A stretch of DNA of 64,000 bases from CAZAPG01 sp964486935. Its GTDB lineage: Bacteria > Chloroflexota > Anaerolineae > 4572-78 > J111. Of this stretch, positions 40,432 to 49,305 are shown in pieces (the stretch's first letter is position 1; every line of letters begins with the position of its first letter). The DNA lies in assembly GCA_964486935.1 (NCBI GenBank), contig CAZAPG010000026.1, forward strand, positions 1-64,000, read 5' to 3'. The notes below the pieces were generated by a model. It was not told the DNA's origin, ran no database searches, and worked only from the letters and a program-made list of their open reading frames with translations. Both the position numbers and the translations under genes were made by a program.

Positions 40432-42204
40432 TTACTGCTTTTGGCGCCATTCGTGAATTTGGCCGTAGCGGTACATAACGGTGGGGGTGATGTTTTCAAA
40501 CTCGGCCCGCGTTACCAGCGGGTTGGGCCGCCAGAAAGAGGGGAAGGCCGGCAAATCGGAGTTGATTATGCTGGCAATCTGGCTGTAAATTTCTTTGCGG
40601 GCTTCCAGGTCGGTCATCGAGGCGGCTTCGTTTAGCATTTGGTCAACTTCGGAGTTGCTGTAGAAGCTCCAGTTGCTGGCTCCGCCGGTGTAGAAGCCGG
40701 GGTAGATGATGTTGGGGTCGGGTACGCCGGCTTCATCCTGGTTGTGGAAGCGCATTTCGTAGCTTCCTTCAATTACGCTGCCAATGAAGGTGCCCCACTC
40801 GGCTTTGTTCAACTGCACGTCGATGCCAACTTTGGCCAATTCGGCCTGCACAAATTCCACATACAGTTCGCGGAAGAAGTTACCCTGATTGGTTGAAAGT
40901 TGAATAGTAAAGCCATCGGGGTAGCCGGCTTCGGCCAGCAGCTCTTTGGCTCGCTCCGGGTCATATTCCGGCAGGCTGCTGGCGGGGTCGTAACCCCAAC
41001 TGGCATTGGAAAAGATACTGTTGGCCGGCGAGGTGGTGCCTTGCAACACGCCTTCGGTAAAGGCCTCCCGGTCGATAGCGTGGGCAATGGCTTGCCGAAC
41101 CAGCGGGTCTTGCAAAACGGGATGCTTTAGATTGAACCAGAGCGACTCCGGCCCCACCGAGGGCTGCTGGAATACCTGCAACTGGGGGATTTGGGCCAGG
41201 CGCGGCACTTCGGTGGGGGGAACAACCACCGTAACATCAATATCGCCGGCTTCAACCGCAGCGGCCAATGCCTGCATGTCGGGAATTACAACGGTGGTGA
41301 TGGTTTTGGGGCAGGGCATTTCACCCCAGTAGTCGGTGTTCCATTCCATCACAAAGCGGTTGCCTTTGTCCCACTCTTTAAATTTGTAGCGCCCGGTGCC
41401 AATAGGGGCCTGGCTGTAGGCCATATCTTCGGTAATTTCCTGCCCTTCCAGCAGATGTTTGGGCAGGAACTTCAAATCCTCGATGGCCACGGCCAAAAAA
41501 CTGGGGTTGACGCCGTTCAGCTTAAACTGCACGGTTTTGTCGTCGACAATCTGGAAGCCTTCCAGCGAGTCTGCTTCGCCGGCAATCACTTTGTCGGCGC
41601 CTACCAGATTGGCAAAGCGCTCCTGAAAGATACCGGTATAAGTGGGCTTGAGGATTTCCAGCAGGGTGTACTCAATATCTTCCACGGTAAAAGGCTCGCC
41701 ATCGTGCCAGCGCACATCGGCGTCGGTAAGGGTAAAGGTGTAGATGGTGCCGTCGTCAGAAATCTCCCAGGATTTGGCCAGATGCGGCACAGGCTCCAGG
41801 GTTTCGGGGTCCAGCTCAATCAGGGTGTCAAACATCATATCGGTGCGCCAAAAGCCATCGCTATCCACAATCAGGATGGGGTTGACGATGCGGCCATCGC
41901 CGTTGCTGCCAATGGTGATATCAAAGCCGCAACCGGCGGGCGCGTCGGCCATTGCCTCTTCGGCGGCTGGCTCGGCCTCTTCAGCCGGGGCTTCTTCGGC
42001 AGCGGTTTCTTCAGGCGCGGCTTCTTCGGCAGGCTCCTCGGCGGCTTCCTGGGCCGGTTCCTCGGCGGCCGCGGGTTCTTCGGCGGCAGGCTCCTCAACG
42101 GCTGCGGGTTCGGCGGGTTGGGCCGGTTCGGGCGCGGCGCCGCCGCAGGCGGCCACAACCAGGGCCAATATTGCCAGCAAACACAATAGATATATCCGCT
42201 TCAT
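40432..42204 (-). CDS. Peptide-type ABC transporter solute-binding lipoprotein (second operon)
   Basis: 590 residues of the SBP_bac_5 family. The lipobox is VVAACG (Cys20). A long Glu/Ala/Pro linker (about 25-85) is repetitive. The binding domain has TFTLTDADVRWHDGEPFTVEDIEYTL, LVRQAIAHAIDREAF and YDPERAKELLAEAGYPDGF. It is 30-odd nt from a strong hairpin and then the permeases. GAGGAGA lies 10 nt before the ATG. It is a distant paralog of the receptor at 11367, so the substrate range probably differs. Confidence 0.93.
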   Translation of the reverse strand: MKRIYLLCLLAILALVVAACGGAAPEPAQPAEPAAVEEPAAEEPAAAEEPAQEAAEEPAEEAAPEETAAEEAPAEEAEPAAEEAMADAPAGCGFDITIGSNGDGRIVNPILIVDSDGFWRTDMMFDTLIELDPETLEPVPHLAKSWEISDDGTIYTFTLTDADVRWHDGEPFTVEDIEYTLLEILKPTYTGIFQERFANLVGADKVIAGEADSLEGFQIVDDKTVQFKLNGVNPSFLAVAIEDLKFLPKHLLEGQEITEDMAYSQAPIGTGRYKFKEWDKGNRFVMEWNTDYWGEMPCPKTITTVVIPDMQALAAAVEAGDIDVTVVVPPTEVPRLAQIPQLQVFQQPSVGPESLWFNLKHPVLQDPLVRQAIAHAIDREAFTEGVLQGTTSPANSIFSNASWGYDPASSLPEYDPERAKELLAEAGYPDGFTIQLSTNQGNFFRELYVEFVQAELAKVGIDVQLNKAEWGTFIGSVIEGSYEMRFHNQDEAGVPDPNIIYPGFYTGGASNWSFYSNSEVDQMLNEAASMTDLEARKEIYSQIASIINSDLPAFPSFWRPNPLVTRAEFENITPTVMYRYGQIHEWRQKQ

Positions 42205-42258
42205 TTTTGGTTCTCCTCTTTTTGTCTATAGCAATTTAACACAAAACCGGTATATTAC

Positions 42259-43506
42259 CTAAAACTTGTTGACTGCCACCTCACCTCCTTTCAAAACCAG
42301 TTTGACACCCCTTAAAGCCGACACATTTTCCAGGGGGTTTTGTTCAACCGCAATTAAATCGGCCAGTTTGCCTTTTTCCACCGTACCCAGCGAGTCGCCA
42401 ACGCCGCACATCTCCGCCGGCGCGCGGGTCGAGGCCACCAACGCCTGCGCCGGAGTCATCCCGGCTTTGACCACCCACTCAATTTCCGGGATGGCCGTAT
42501 CGGCGATGGGGTTCAAATCGGCCCCGTTGACAATTTTAACCCCCGCTTTGAGGGCGTTTTGCAGGGCGCGGCGATGCAGTTCGGCCCCTTCCAGCGCCCG
42601 CTGAATGGAATATTCGGGCCACTCCCAGCGGCGCATGTAGGCTTCATCCTGGGTAACGGAAATGGTGGGGCAGTAGTAAACGCCCCGCTCGGCCATCAAT
42701 TCGCAGACTTCCTCATTTAGCTCATAACCGTGCTCAATGCAATCCAGCCCGGCCTCGATGCCGACCCTGGCCGCCTCGGAGCAGCCGGTGTGGGCGCAAA
42801 CCTTCAGGCCCTTGTTGTGGGCGGTATCGCAAGCCGCCTTTATTTCATCGTACGACATTTGCAGTTCGTACATGCTCTCACGGATACCGGCAATGCCGCC
42901 GGTAATCATCAACTTGATCCAGTCGACGCCCAGTTTGATGAGGTGGCGGGTGGCTTTGCGGATTTCGTCGGGGCCGTCGGCCTCAATAATCGAGTCGGTG
43001 TAACGGGGTTCGACCCGCCCGTTGGCGGCGTGGCCGCCCGTAATGCGGATGCCCGGCCCGGCGCAGAACATACGCGGCCCCATTAGCCGTTTGTCATCGT
43101 AACCTTTGTGCCACAACCCCCCCGGCTGGCGGTTGGCGTAAGTTTCGCGCAGGGCCACGTCAATAAAATTGGCCTCGGCCACGGCCCGTAACGAAGTAAC
43201 CCCCACCCGCAGGGCGGCGGTGGTGTTACGCACGGCGCGCAGGGTCGCTTCGGCCTCGGTTTGAAAGAGGGAAACCCGATTGGGGTCGGGGATCATACCG
43301 CTGGGGTGGCAGTGAACATCCCACAGGCCGGGCAACAGGTAAGCGCCGTTCAGGTTAATTACTGCCGCATCCGGCGGCGGCTGGCCGTTACCGCTCCGGT
43401 CAATCTGCTCAATTTTGTCATTGTTAATGAGCACACTGGCGGAAAAGGGCCGAAAGTTATCGCCCGCACACGTAATGACCTGGCAGTTAGTTAAATAGAG
43501 TTGCAT
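42259..43506 (-). CDS. Amidohydrolase (imidazolonepropionase/prolidase-like)
   Basis: 415 residues of the metal-dependent amidohydrolase superfamily. PGLWDVHCHPSG gives His65 and His67. GVDWIKLMITGGI supplies the Lys block, VCAHTGC and DCIEHGYEL supply further metal ligands, and the last Asp is in IVNGADLNP. The C-terminal beta strand set is normal. Such enzymes hydrolyse cyclic amides or Xaa-Pro dipeptides. Its place upstream of a peptide receptor suggests that it acts on the imported compound. TTTTCAGAGGAGA lies before the ATG. Confidence 0.88.
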   Translation of the reverse strand: MQLYLTNCQVITCAGDNFRPFSASVLINNDKIEQIDRSGNGQPPPDAAVINLNGAYLLPGLWDVHCHPSGMIPDPNRVSLFQTEAEATLRAVRNTTAALRVGVTSLRAVAEANFIDVALRETYANRQPGGLWHKGYDDKRLMGPRMFCAGPGIRITGGHAANGRVEPRYTDSIIEADGPDEIRKATRHLIKLGVDWIKLMITGGIAGIRESMYELQMSYDEIKAACDTAHNKGLKVCAHTGCSEAARVGIEAGLDCIEHGYELNEEVCELMAERGVYYCPTISVTQDEAYMRRWEWPEYSIQRALEGAELHRRALQNALKAGVKIVNGADLNPIADTAIPEIEWVVKAGMTPAQALVASTRAPAEMCGVGDSLGTVEKGKLADLIAVEQNPLENVSALRGVKLVLKGGEVAVNKF

Positions 43507-43590
43507 AGTCGTCTCCTCTGAAAATTAGTGGTTACAAAAAAGGTACGCTTTGGGCCACGCACCGCGTTCCACGTTACGTGAATTTTTAGC

Positions 43591-44334
43591 TCAGGCCAGT
43601 GCGCCGCCATCCACTCGCAACACAATGCCCGTTACAAAATCAGAAGTGGAGCCGGCCAAAAAATTGACCGCCCCCACCAAATCTTGCGGTTGGCCAATGC
43701 GCCCCAGCGGCACCGACGCGATGTAGCGTTCACGGCGGCCCGGTTCGGCCAAAAAGGGTTGCAGCAGGGGGGTCTCGATCACGCCGGGGGCAATGGTATT
43801 AACGCAAATGCCGTGTTTAGCCAGCGCTATAGCCGCTGACTGACTAAACAGCTCGACGCCCGCTTTTGAGGCGCTGTAGTGGGCGCTGTAGGGAATGCCC
43901 CGCGCCGCCCCCACCGAACTGATGTTGATAATTTTGCCCTTGATACCCAAATTAACCATCGCCTGGGCGACCACCTGGGTGCAGAGGAAAACCCCCTTCA
44001 GGTTAATATTCAACACCCGGTCCCATTCAGCCTCGGGCAGCTCCAGCAGGTCGAACCGGGAAGTAACCCCGGCGTTGTTTACCAAAATGTCAATGTGTCC
44101 AAATTTATCCAGGGCTTGCTGCGCCAGATGTTCAACCTGAGATTTTTGGGACACATCGGTTTTTACCGCCAGCCCCCGGCGGCCCATCGCCTCGATTTGC
44201 CGGCAGGTTTCGCGCGCCGGGTCAATATCGGCAATGACAATATCTGCCCCTTCGGCAGCCAACCCCCATGCAATGGCCTGGCCGTTGCCCATTGCTGCGC
44301 CGGTAACAATTGCCACCCTGTCGGTTAATTGCAC
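43591..44334 (-). CDS. Short-chain dehydrogenase/reductase
   Basis: 247 residues from GTG 44334, with TTTTCAGAGGAGA upstream. It is an NAD(P)-dependent oxidoreductase of the classical SDR type: cofactor motif TGAAMGNG near the start, NNAG (VNNAGVT), catalytic Ser in INISSVG, and YSASK. The C-terminal GQPQDLVGAVNFLAGSTSDFVTGIVLRVDGG is standard. Reading further upstream to 44514 would translate the palindromic repeat and is rejected. It is the first gene of the minus-strand transport operon. The substrate is unknown. Confidence 0.92.
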   Translation of the reverse strand: MQLTDRVAIVTGAAMGNGQAIAWGLAAEGADIVIADIDPARETCRQIEAMGRRGLAVKTDVSQKSQVEHLAQQALDKFGHIDILVNNAGVTSRFDLLELPEAEWDRVLNINLKGVFLCTQVVAQAMVNLGIKGKIINISSVGAARGIPYSAHYSASKAGVELFSQSAAIALAKHGICVNTIAPGVIETPLLQPFLAEPGRRERYIASVPLGRIGQPQDLVGAVNFLAGSTSDFVTGIVLRVDGGALA

Positions 44335-44341
44335 CTGGTAT

Positions 44342-44431
44342 CTCCTCTGAAAATAGACCCCCTCCCCAACCCTCCCCCTGCCAGGGGGAGGGAGTCGCGT
44401 TAGCGACGGGTGGGGGTGGGTTAAATTTTCA
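44342..44431. repeat. Palindromic leader repeat, copy B
   Basis: It shares with 38391-38490 the left flank CTCCTCTGAAAATAGACCCC, the core CCCTCCCCCTGCCAGGGGGA, and the right flank CGCGTTAGCGACGGGTGGGG...AAATTTTCATTC. The core palindrome spans 44370-44392. It lies directly upstream of the SDR gene and includes its ribosome site. Confidence 0.72.
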
Positions 44432-44433
44432 TT

Positions 44434-44581
44434 CTCGTTGCCGCCGAAGGCGTAGGAACTGTCACATTCCTGTGTAAATAAAGTTGGTAGAGTGGTTGCG
44501 GAGTGAAAAACCACAATTTTTCACTCCTCGTTGCCGCCGAAGGCAAGGGGATTGTTGCACCCCTGTGTAAATAAAGTTGGT
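44434..44581. repeat. Two 55-bp direct repeats
   Basis: 44434-44488 and 44527-44581 both start CTCGTTGCCGCCGAAGGC and end CTGTGTAAATAAAGTTGGT, with a few substitutions in the middle. They are separated by 38 nt that carry a strong hairpin. No gene is supported across 44335-44944; beyond these repeats the stretch 44582-44940 shows nothing clear. Confidence 0.7.
44500..44527. terminator. Terminator-like hairpin between direct repeats
   Basis: GGAGTGAAAAA and TTTTTCACTCC are perfect 11-bp arms around CCACAA. The stem is A/T-rich at the loop side, so on either strand it only partly resembles a rho-independent terminator. Confidence 0.4.
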
Positions 44582-44944
44582 TAATTTATTTTTGATGATG
44601 AGCGTGAGGAAATGTAAACGGAAAAAAAGTGATACAATTATACGAATTTTATCCCATCCAAAAAGGGCAAATGGTATCAACCGATTGACCTATTGGTATC
44701 AAGATTGCCGTTGGCAACCCGCCAACAGGTCGTCAAATGGATGTCAAAGTTATACTTGCGGTCTGGTAAAGAGTGCGGTTATAATTGGTGGTGCTTTGCC
44801 CGGCGTAAATCTTCGATGAGTATGGTCAGCTACATCTTAGCCAGGCGGACGGCCCCTTGTGGTCGCCCACTTTGGGCCGGTACATGACCGGCTCCGGCCC
44901 GCCAACTCACGGTTGACACAACAATTAGGATTAAGGAGTAAGTG

Positions 44945-46708
44945 ATGCCCGGCTTCTGGAGTTCTAACCTGTACGCAGATGTCACCCTGATAGTGCAAAT
45001 TGTTTTCTACCTGATGTTGTGCGCCGGGGTGGTGGCGCAACTACAGGGAAAATACAAGTGGCACGACCGCCTGCAGGTGCCGGTAGTGGTGCTGAACGTT
45101 TTTTTTATCATTCTGGTGATGTTACCCACCTTTAGAGCCGTTGCCGGCGATCTGCCGGGCAACTTGAATCAGGCGCCGGCAATGGTTACGCTCACCCACG
45201 CCGGCCTTGGCACACTGGCTCAATTGCTGGCTATCTATTGTCTGTTGGCCGGACTAAAAATTTTACCCCGCAAAATCGGCACGCTACGGTACTGGATGTG
45301 GGCCGCATACTCGGCCTGGACAGCTACCATTATTTTTGGCATTGGCGTCTATATTCTTTTTTATCTGACACCCACAGCTGCCTCAACCGCGCCGCAGCCC
45401 GTTGCCGAACACGACGCCGACCTGACCGGCGAACACGCCGCACCCTTCGATGAGTCGCCAGCGCTGGCCGACCCCTCCGCAGATGAGATTGTTGCCGAAC
45501 ACGCCGAACCGCCCGAAGCCCAATCGGCGCAACCTCAACCCACCGCAGACGTTGCGTCCGGGCCGGTTGCCCCCTCCGAACCGGGTTTGGTTGAAGAGAC
45601 CCCCGCCGGTGAACTGGTTGAGGAACACATCGAAGAAGCAGTGCAGGTTGAAGAACCTGTCTTTGCCGGACAGGCGGTTCAGGCGCAATGGCAGGCGCTA
45701 CAGCCCACCAGCGCCGGCCCCGGCCCCAGATACGAGCACGCCATGCAATACAACCCGGCCACCAACCGGCTATTTGTTTTTGGCGGCCGCAACGACAGCC
45801 AAACCTTTAATGACGTGTGGGCGCTCAATTTAGACACCCTGGCCTGGCGACAGTTAGCCGCCAACGCTCAGGTGGTAGCGCCGCCGGCCCGCTTTAGCGC
45901 GGTAATGATAGTTGACGAAGCCGGCGAAAATTTGTATATTGCCACCGGACACACCCAGGACGGCCAGAATTTTAATGATGTTTGGAAGCTGAATCTCGCC
46001 TCTGAAACCTGGACCGACCTGACTGCCTCGGCCGGCCCGCCCCCCGAAGCCCGGTACGGCGGCCCCGGCGGCAATTTGGGCGGCAATTTAGTAACCACTC
46101 ACGGCTTTGGCAGCACCCGCTATGATGATACCTGGCGTTTCAACCTGGCCACCGAACAGTGGGAAAACATAACCCCCGGCGGCGCGCTGCCCCTGCGCCG
46201 CTGCCTGTTTGCCGCCGCCCCCGCCGAAACCAATCTGGTCATCCACGGCGGTTGCGCTTCGGGCTTTGGCGATTGCTTTTTAGATGATACCTGGCTGCTG
46301 GATACTGCCGCCAACGCCTGGCAGCAGGTGTTGAGCGATGTCAAACCGGCGGGCCGGCAGTATCACTCGCTGGCCGCTGCCGGCGCAAATCAGGTAATTC
46401 TGTTTGGCGGGCAGGATGCCAGCCGGGCCGCTCGCAACGATGTGTGGATTCTCAATCTGGATTCCGGTAGCTGGCAGCCCATTGAAACTGCCGTCAGCCC
46501 CGATGCCCGCTACCAGCACGCGGCCGCGTGGGTTCCGGGTTTGGGGATGCTGCTGTTTGGGGGTCGCAATGATAGCGCCCTGGGCGATATGTGGCTGTTG
46601 ACTCTGCCGGCTGCGGCTACTATCGACGAGGCTCCGGCTCCGCAACCAACCCCGGCCCCGCCGCCCAGCCCCACCCCTGAGCTTGTTTCTGAGCATGATG
46701 GCGGCTAA
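44945..46708 (+). CDS. Membrane protein (DUF420-like) with kelch beta-propeller domain
   Basis: 587 residues. Four helices in residues 1-140 resemble DUF420-type membrane proteins (VFYLMLCAGVVAQLQGKYKWHDRLQ). An acidic linker spans about 150-235. Then about five to six kelch repeats (about 245-565) follow, each with a pattern like RYEHAMQY...LFVFGGRND...DVWALNLDT..W. A Pro-rich tail ends the protein. The propeller is predicted outside the cell, so a surface binding or scaffold role fits. The start could be GTG 44942 or ATG 44945; GGAG at 44935 favours the ATG. The membrane glycosyltransferase follows by 38 nt. Confidence 0.78.
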   Translation: MPGFWSSNLYADVTLIVQIVFYLMLCAGVVAQLQGKYKWHDRLQVPVVVLNVFFIILVMLPTFRAVAGDLPGNLNQAPAMVTLTHAGLGTLAQLLAIYCLLAGLKILPRKIGTLRYWMWAAYSAWTATIIFGIGVYILFYLTPTAASTAPQPVAEHDADLTGEHAAPFDESPALADPSADEIVAEHAEPPEAQSAQPQPTADVASGPVAPSEPGLVEETPAGELVEEHIEEAVQVEEPVFAGQAVQAQWQALQPTSAGPGPRYEHAMQYNPATNRLFVFGGRNDSQTFNDVWALNLDTLAWRQLAANAQVVAPPARFSAVMIVDEAGENLYIATGHTQDGQNFNDVWKLNLASETWTDLTASAGPPPEARYGGPGGNLGGNLVTTHGFGSTRYDDTWRFNLATEQWENITPGGALPLRRCLFAAAPAETNLVIHGGCASGFGDCFLDDTWLLDTAANAWQQVLSDVKPAGRQYHSLAAAGANQVILFGGQDASRAARNDVWILNLDSGSWQPIETAVSPDARYQHAAAWVPGLGMLLFGGRNDSALGDMWLLTLPAAATIDEAPAPQPTPAPPPSPTPELVSEHDGG

Positions 46709-46746
46709 TTTTTTACAGCAGATTACACCATTTTTAAGCGGTTAAC

Positions 46747-48498
46747 GTGAGAGCATCAACATCTACTTTTGGTGAAAAAAAAGAAAAAGCAGCCTTGACG
46801 TTCATTGCCATAGTTTGTCTCACGCTGATTGCCTTTGCATTGCGGCTTCATAACCTGGGCGCTCATAGCCTGTGGTACGATGAGTTGCTGCAACTGGATA
46901 TTGTTCAGGGGCCGCTGGCAGACATCCATTCCCAACTCATTCGGCATGCGGCCATGCCGCTGGATTACTATCTGCTGTACGGGTGGGTTAAATTGGGCAG
47001 GCAGGAGGTCTGGGTGCGCTTTCCGGCGCTGCTGTTTGGAGTGCTGGCGGTTCCTCTGGTTTATGCGCTGGCCAGGCGTCTGTTCAATTACAGGGTAGGG
47101 TTGATAGCCGCCGCCCTGTTAACCTTTTCCTCGTTTGCGGTTGAGTACAGCCAGGAAGCCCGGCCTTACGCCTTGCTGCTTTTTTGGGTAACAACAGCCA
47201 ATTGGGGGTTGTGGCAGGTTTATCAAACGCATCGGTTAAAGTATTGGGCGCCGACAATTTTGGCCCTGGCCGCCGCTGGGTTGACTCACTATTTTGCCGT
47301 TTTTCTGTTGCTGCCAGCGGCTCTTTTTGTGGCGGGGCATTGGCTGCGCCATTTGCGGCAGAAAATTTACTGGCTCCACGCCGCCTTTTTTGCGCTGGCA
47401 ATTATTATTTTGACCCTGATATTTGGGCTGAATGGCCGGTTGGGGCATCTATACAGCGTTGGCGAGCGGTTTACCAGAGAAGCCGGCCAGCTTGATACTT
47501 ATGTCATCCCCGCCGAAGAAAAACCCAATCGCGGTTCCGGGCCGCCATTTGAGTTGAATTTTTTTAGAGAAAGGGTTTTAATTCCTTTAGCCGCCGCTGC
47601 CCCAACCGCTTTATTGCTGTACAACCTGTTTTTCACTTTGGGCGTGTTGACTCTCATTCCGGCGCGGCCAAAAAATAGAGTGGCTGTTTTGCTGTTGCTG
47701 GGCTGGTTTGTGTTGCCGATTATTTTAATTTACGCTTTCCTGCTGCACCGGGGCACCTTTTTTGCCATCAGGTACATTCTCTATACCTTGCCGGCCTACT
47801 TGATACTGGTTGCAGTTGGGCTTGAGGCTACCGCCAGGGCAGTTACAAGGTTTGGAGCAAAAATTGGCCACATCTCCCGGCCCGGCGCCAGATATGTTGC
47901 GCTGGGCGGCGTCAGCCTGTTACTGCTTGGGCCGCTGGTAATGGCTCAGTATGGCCAGTTGCTTGCCGCCTACAATGCCGACTCCAGAGAAGATTGGCGG
48001 GCAGTGGGTCAACTGTTGTTTGATAACGCCTCTCTGGGCGATGCCGTAATTGCCGTAAAAGCCGAACCGGCCATAAACTGGTATTATCCCCTGGCGGCTG
48101 CCCCTTTTGGCGCTTACGGCCGCAGCGAGCCAATCTGGCGGGCTATTCGCACCCACCGGCAACACTGGTTTGTGTTGAGCAGTTATTCGTTCAAACGCGA
48201 CCAGGGGTTGCGGGATTGGTTGGCGCAGCAAGGGGCTGTTAAAATAGCAATTGACCGGCGGGTGGTGGTCTATTTTCATCAGGAAGGAAAAAGTTTTGGA
48301 GAAACATTGGCGCAGGTTAAAGAGTTTACGCTGCCGCAAAAGGCGCTAACCTACCAGGGTTTAGCCGACCAGTTTCAGCAGCACGGCGATATTGAAACAA
48401 GCCAGTTGTTTTACCAAAGGGCGGAGGAGCTGGCCGAGATTTCAGTTGAAACCACAACCTATCCAACGGTGTTAGCCACATTTATTACCAAAAAATAA
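46747..48498 (+). CDS. GT39-family membrane glycosyltransferase
   Basis: 583 residues with about ten to twelve membrane helices. The N-terminal extracellular loop HSLWYDELLQLDIV carries the catalytic acidic pair of the PMT_2 group, and QEARPYALLLFWV is the second conserved loop (usual form xARxY). A soluble C-terminal part (about 400-583) has SREDWRAVGQLLFDNA, typical of the family. It transfers sugar from a lipid carrier on the outer face of the membrane. The start is GTG. It begins the glycan-like region. Confidence 0.85.
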   Translation: MRASTSTFGEKKEKAALTFIAIVCLTLIAFALRLHNLGAHSLWYDELLQLDIVQGPLADIHSQLIRHAAMPLDYYLLYGWVKLGRQEVWVRFPALLFGVLAVPLVYALARRLFNYRVGLIAAALLTFSSFAVEYSQEARPYALLLFWVTTANWGLWQVYQTHRLKYWAPTILALAAAGLTHYFAVFLLLPAALFVAGHWLRHLRQKIYWLHAAFFALAIIILTLIFGLNGRLGHLYSVGERFTREAGQLDTYVIPAEEKPNRGSGPPFELNFFRERVLIPLAAAAPTALLLYNLFFTLGVLTLIPARPKNRVAVLLLLGWFVLPIILIYAFLLHRGTFFAIRYILYTLPAYLILVAVGLEATARAVTRFGAKIGHISRPGARYVALGGVSLLLLGPLVMAQYGQLLAAYNADSREDWRAVGQLLFDNASLGDAVIAVKAEPAINWYYPLAAAPFGAYGRSEPIWRAIRTHRQHWFVLSSYSFKRDQGLRDWLAQQGAVKIAIDRRVVVYFHQEGKSFGETLAQVKEFTLPQKALTYQGLADQFQQHGDIETSQLFYQRAEELAEISVETTTYPTVLATFITKK

Positions 48499-49203
48499 AT
48501 TACCGCTTTGTGGTTTTTTGTGTATAATAGAATATACTTATCCGCTCTATCAAGTCTCCGCTCAATTATTCAACCCAAAAAACGTGGAAGTATTACCTGT
48601 TTGAGGACTCCCGGTGAGTTTGGGTTGTAATTTTACCGGCTATACTTGCGCAGCCAGGTAAGCGTTCCCTTGACAAGAATTGTGAAAAACTTGTGGTGCT
48701 AAAGGGTCATATAAAAACATAAATCTGGTTAGAGGGTTCAGCCTCAAATCCAAAGGATAAGGGTTTGCGTAAGTTTTATTGATACAATCAGGTGCGGCCT
48801 CTGTTTGCCCAGGCGCTGGCCCTTTATTGGCGTCCTACCCCTTGCTATCGACTTCTCTGCTTGCCTCTGATTTGAGGATAGTCACGTGTAACTACTCAGC
48901 CGGCGTCGCCTGGGATTCAAATCCCAGGCTAAGACAGGTGAAAGTCGGTTAAAACCGACTCAAAAGCCCAATTTTAAGCGAATTCAGGGCGCTTGAGCGT
49001 CCTTGCGCCTGTTTCAGCCCGACGTTTTAACGCCGGGCGAACCGGCGGCTGAGTAGTTACAATGCCCAAACCCTTTAACTGAGCGAAAGGAGAAATGCTT
49101 TAGCCAAAAATGCAAAATTAAAACATCAGTTTACAAAAGGCGCGCTATCCAATTCTATCGATCCATAAAGAGCACCTAATTTATGAGGAAGGGAGAGCAT
49201 CTT
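48499..49203 (+). other. 705-nt intergenic region before the twin peptides
   Basis: No gene is supported. The part 48541-48880 shows no recognisable RNA gene. An isolated TTGACA near 48671 has no convincing -10 box. A palindromic element occupies 48888-49060. From 49061 to 49203 there is a short leader ending in the ribosome site GGAAGGGAGAG of the first peptide. Confidence 0.4.
48888..49060. repeat. MITE-like palindromic element
   Basis: Termini GTAACTACTCAGCCG (48888-48902) and CGGCTGAGTAGTTAC (49046-49060) are perfect 15-nt inverted repeats. Inside are smaller hairpins: GCCTGGGATT/AATCCCAGGC, AGTCGG/CCGACT, and CCCGACG/CGCCGGG. It has no coding capacity. The form is that of a small non-autonomous or REP-type element. 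Confidence 0.65.
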
Positions 49204-49275
49204 ATGAAAAAGTATACGAAACCGTCTTTGAAAAAGCATGCTGAACTGAAATCAGTAACTTTCAGCTCCCACTAA
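49204..49275 (+). CDS. Lasso-type RiPP leader-like peptide, copy 1
   Basis: A 23-residue peptide starting MKKYTKPSLKK and ending LKSVTFSSH. Y4, P7, L9, position 13 (Ala for the usual Gly) and T19 fit the lasso-leader consensus YxxPxLxxxGxxxxxT in exact spacing. After T19 only F-S-S-H remains, so there is almost no core. A GGAAGGGAGAG ribosome site precedes the ATG. A near-identical copy lies 30 nt downstream. Lasso-leader-like peptides bind PqqD-type RRE domains; none is in the window. It may be a decoy, an adaptor, or a very short-core precursor. Confidence 0.7.
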   Translation: MKKYTKPSLKKHAELKSVTFSSH

Positions 49276-49305
49276 ACCTGATAACAGAAAAAGGAGACTT
49301 GAATA

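Noticed and set aside
41191..42189. A 332-codon plus-strand frame opposite the second receptor gene
   Set aside because: It is antisense to a clear SBP_bac_5 protein, is rich in Gly/Phe repeats created by the EEPAA linker read backwards, and has no recognisable domain.
44434..44581. CRISPR-like array
   Set aside because: Only two repeat units, 55 bp each, with a hairpin-forming spacer and no cas genes.
44577..44887. Short plus-strand frames in the gap before the kelch protein
   Set aside because: No ribosome sites, no domain resemblance, unusual residue content, and they lie beside repeats.
48660..48700. TTGACA as a promoter for the peptide genes
   Set aside because: No -10 box at 16-18 nt; a TACAAT near 48784 has no suitable -35 box either.
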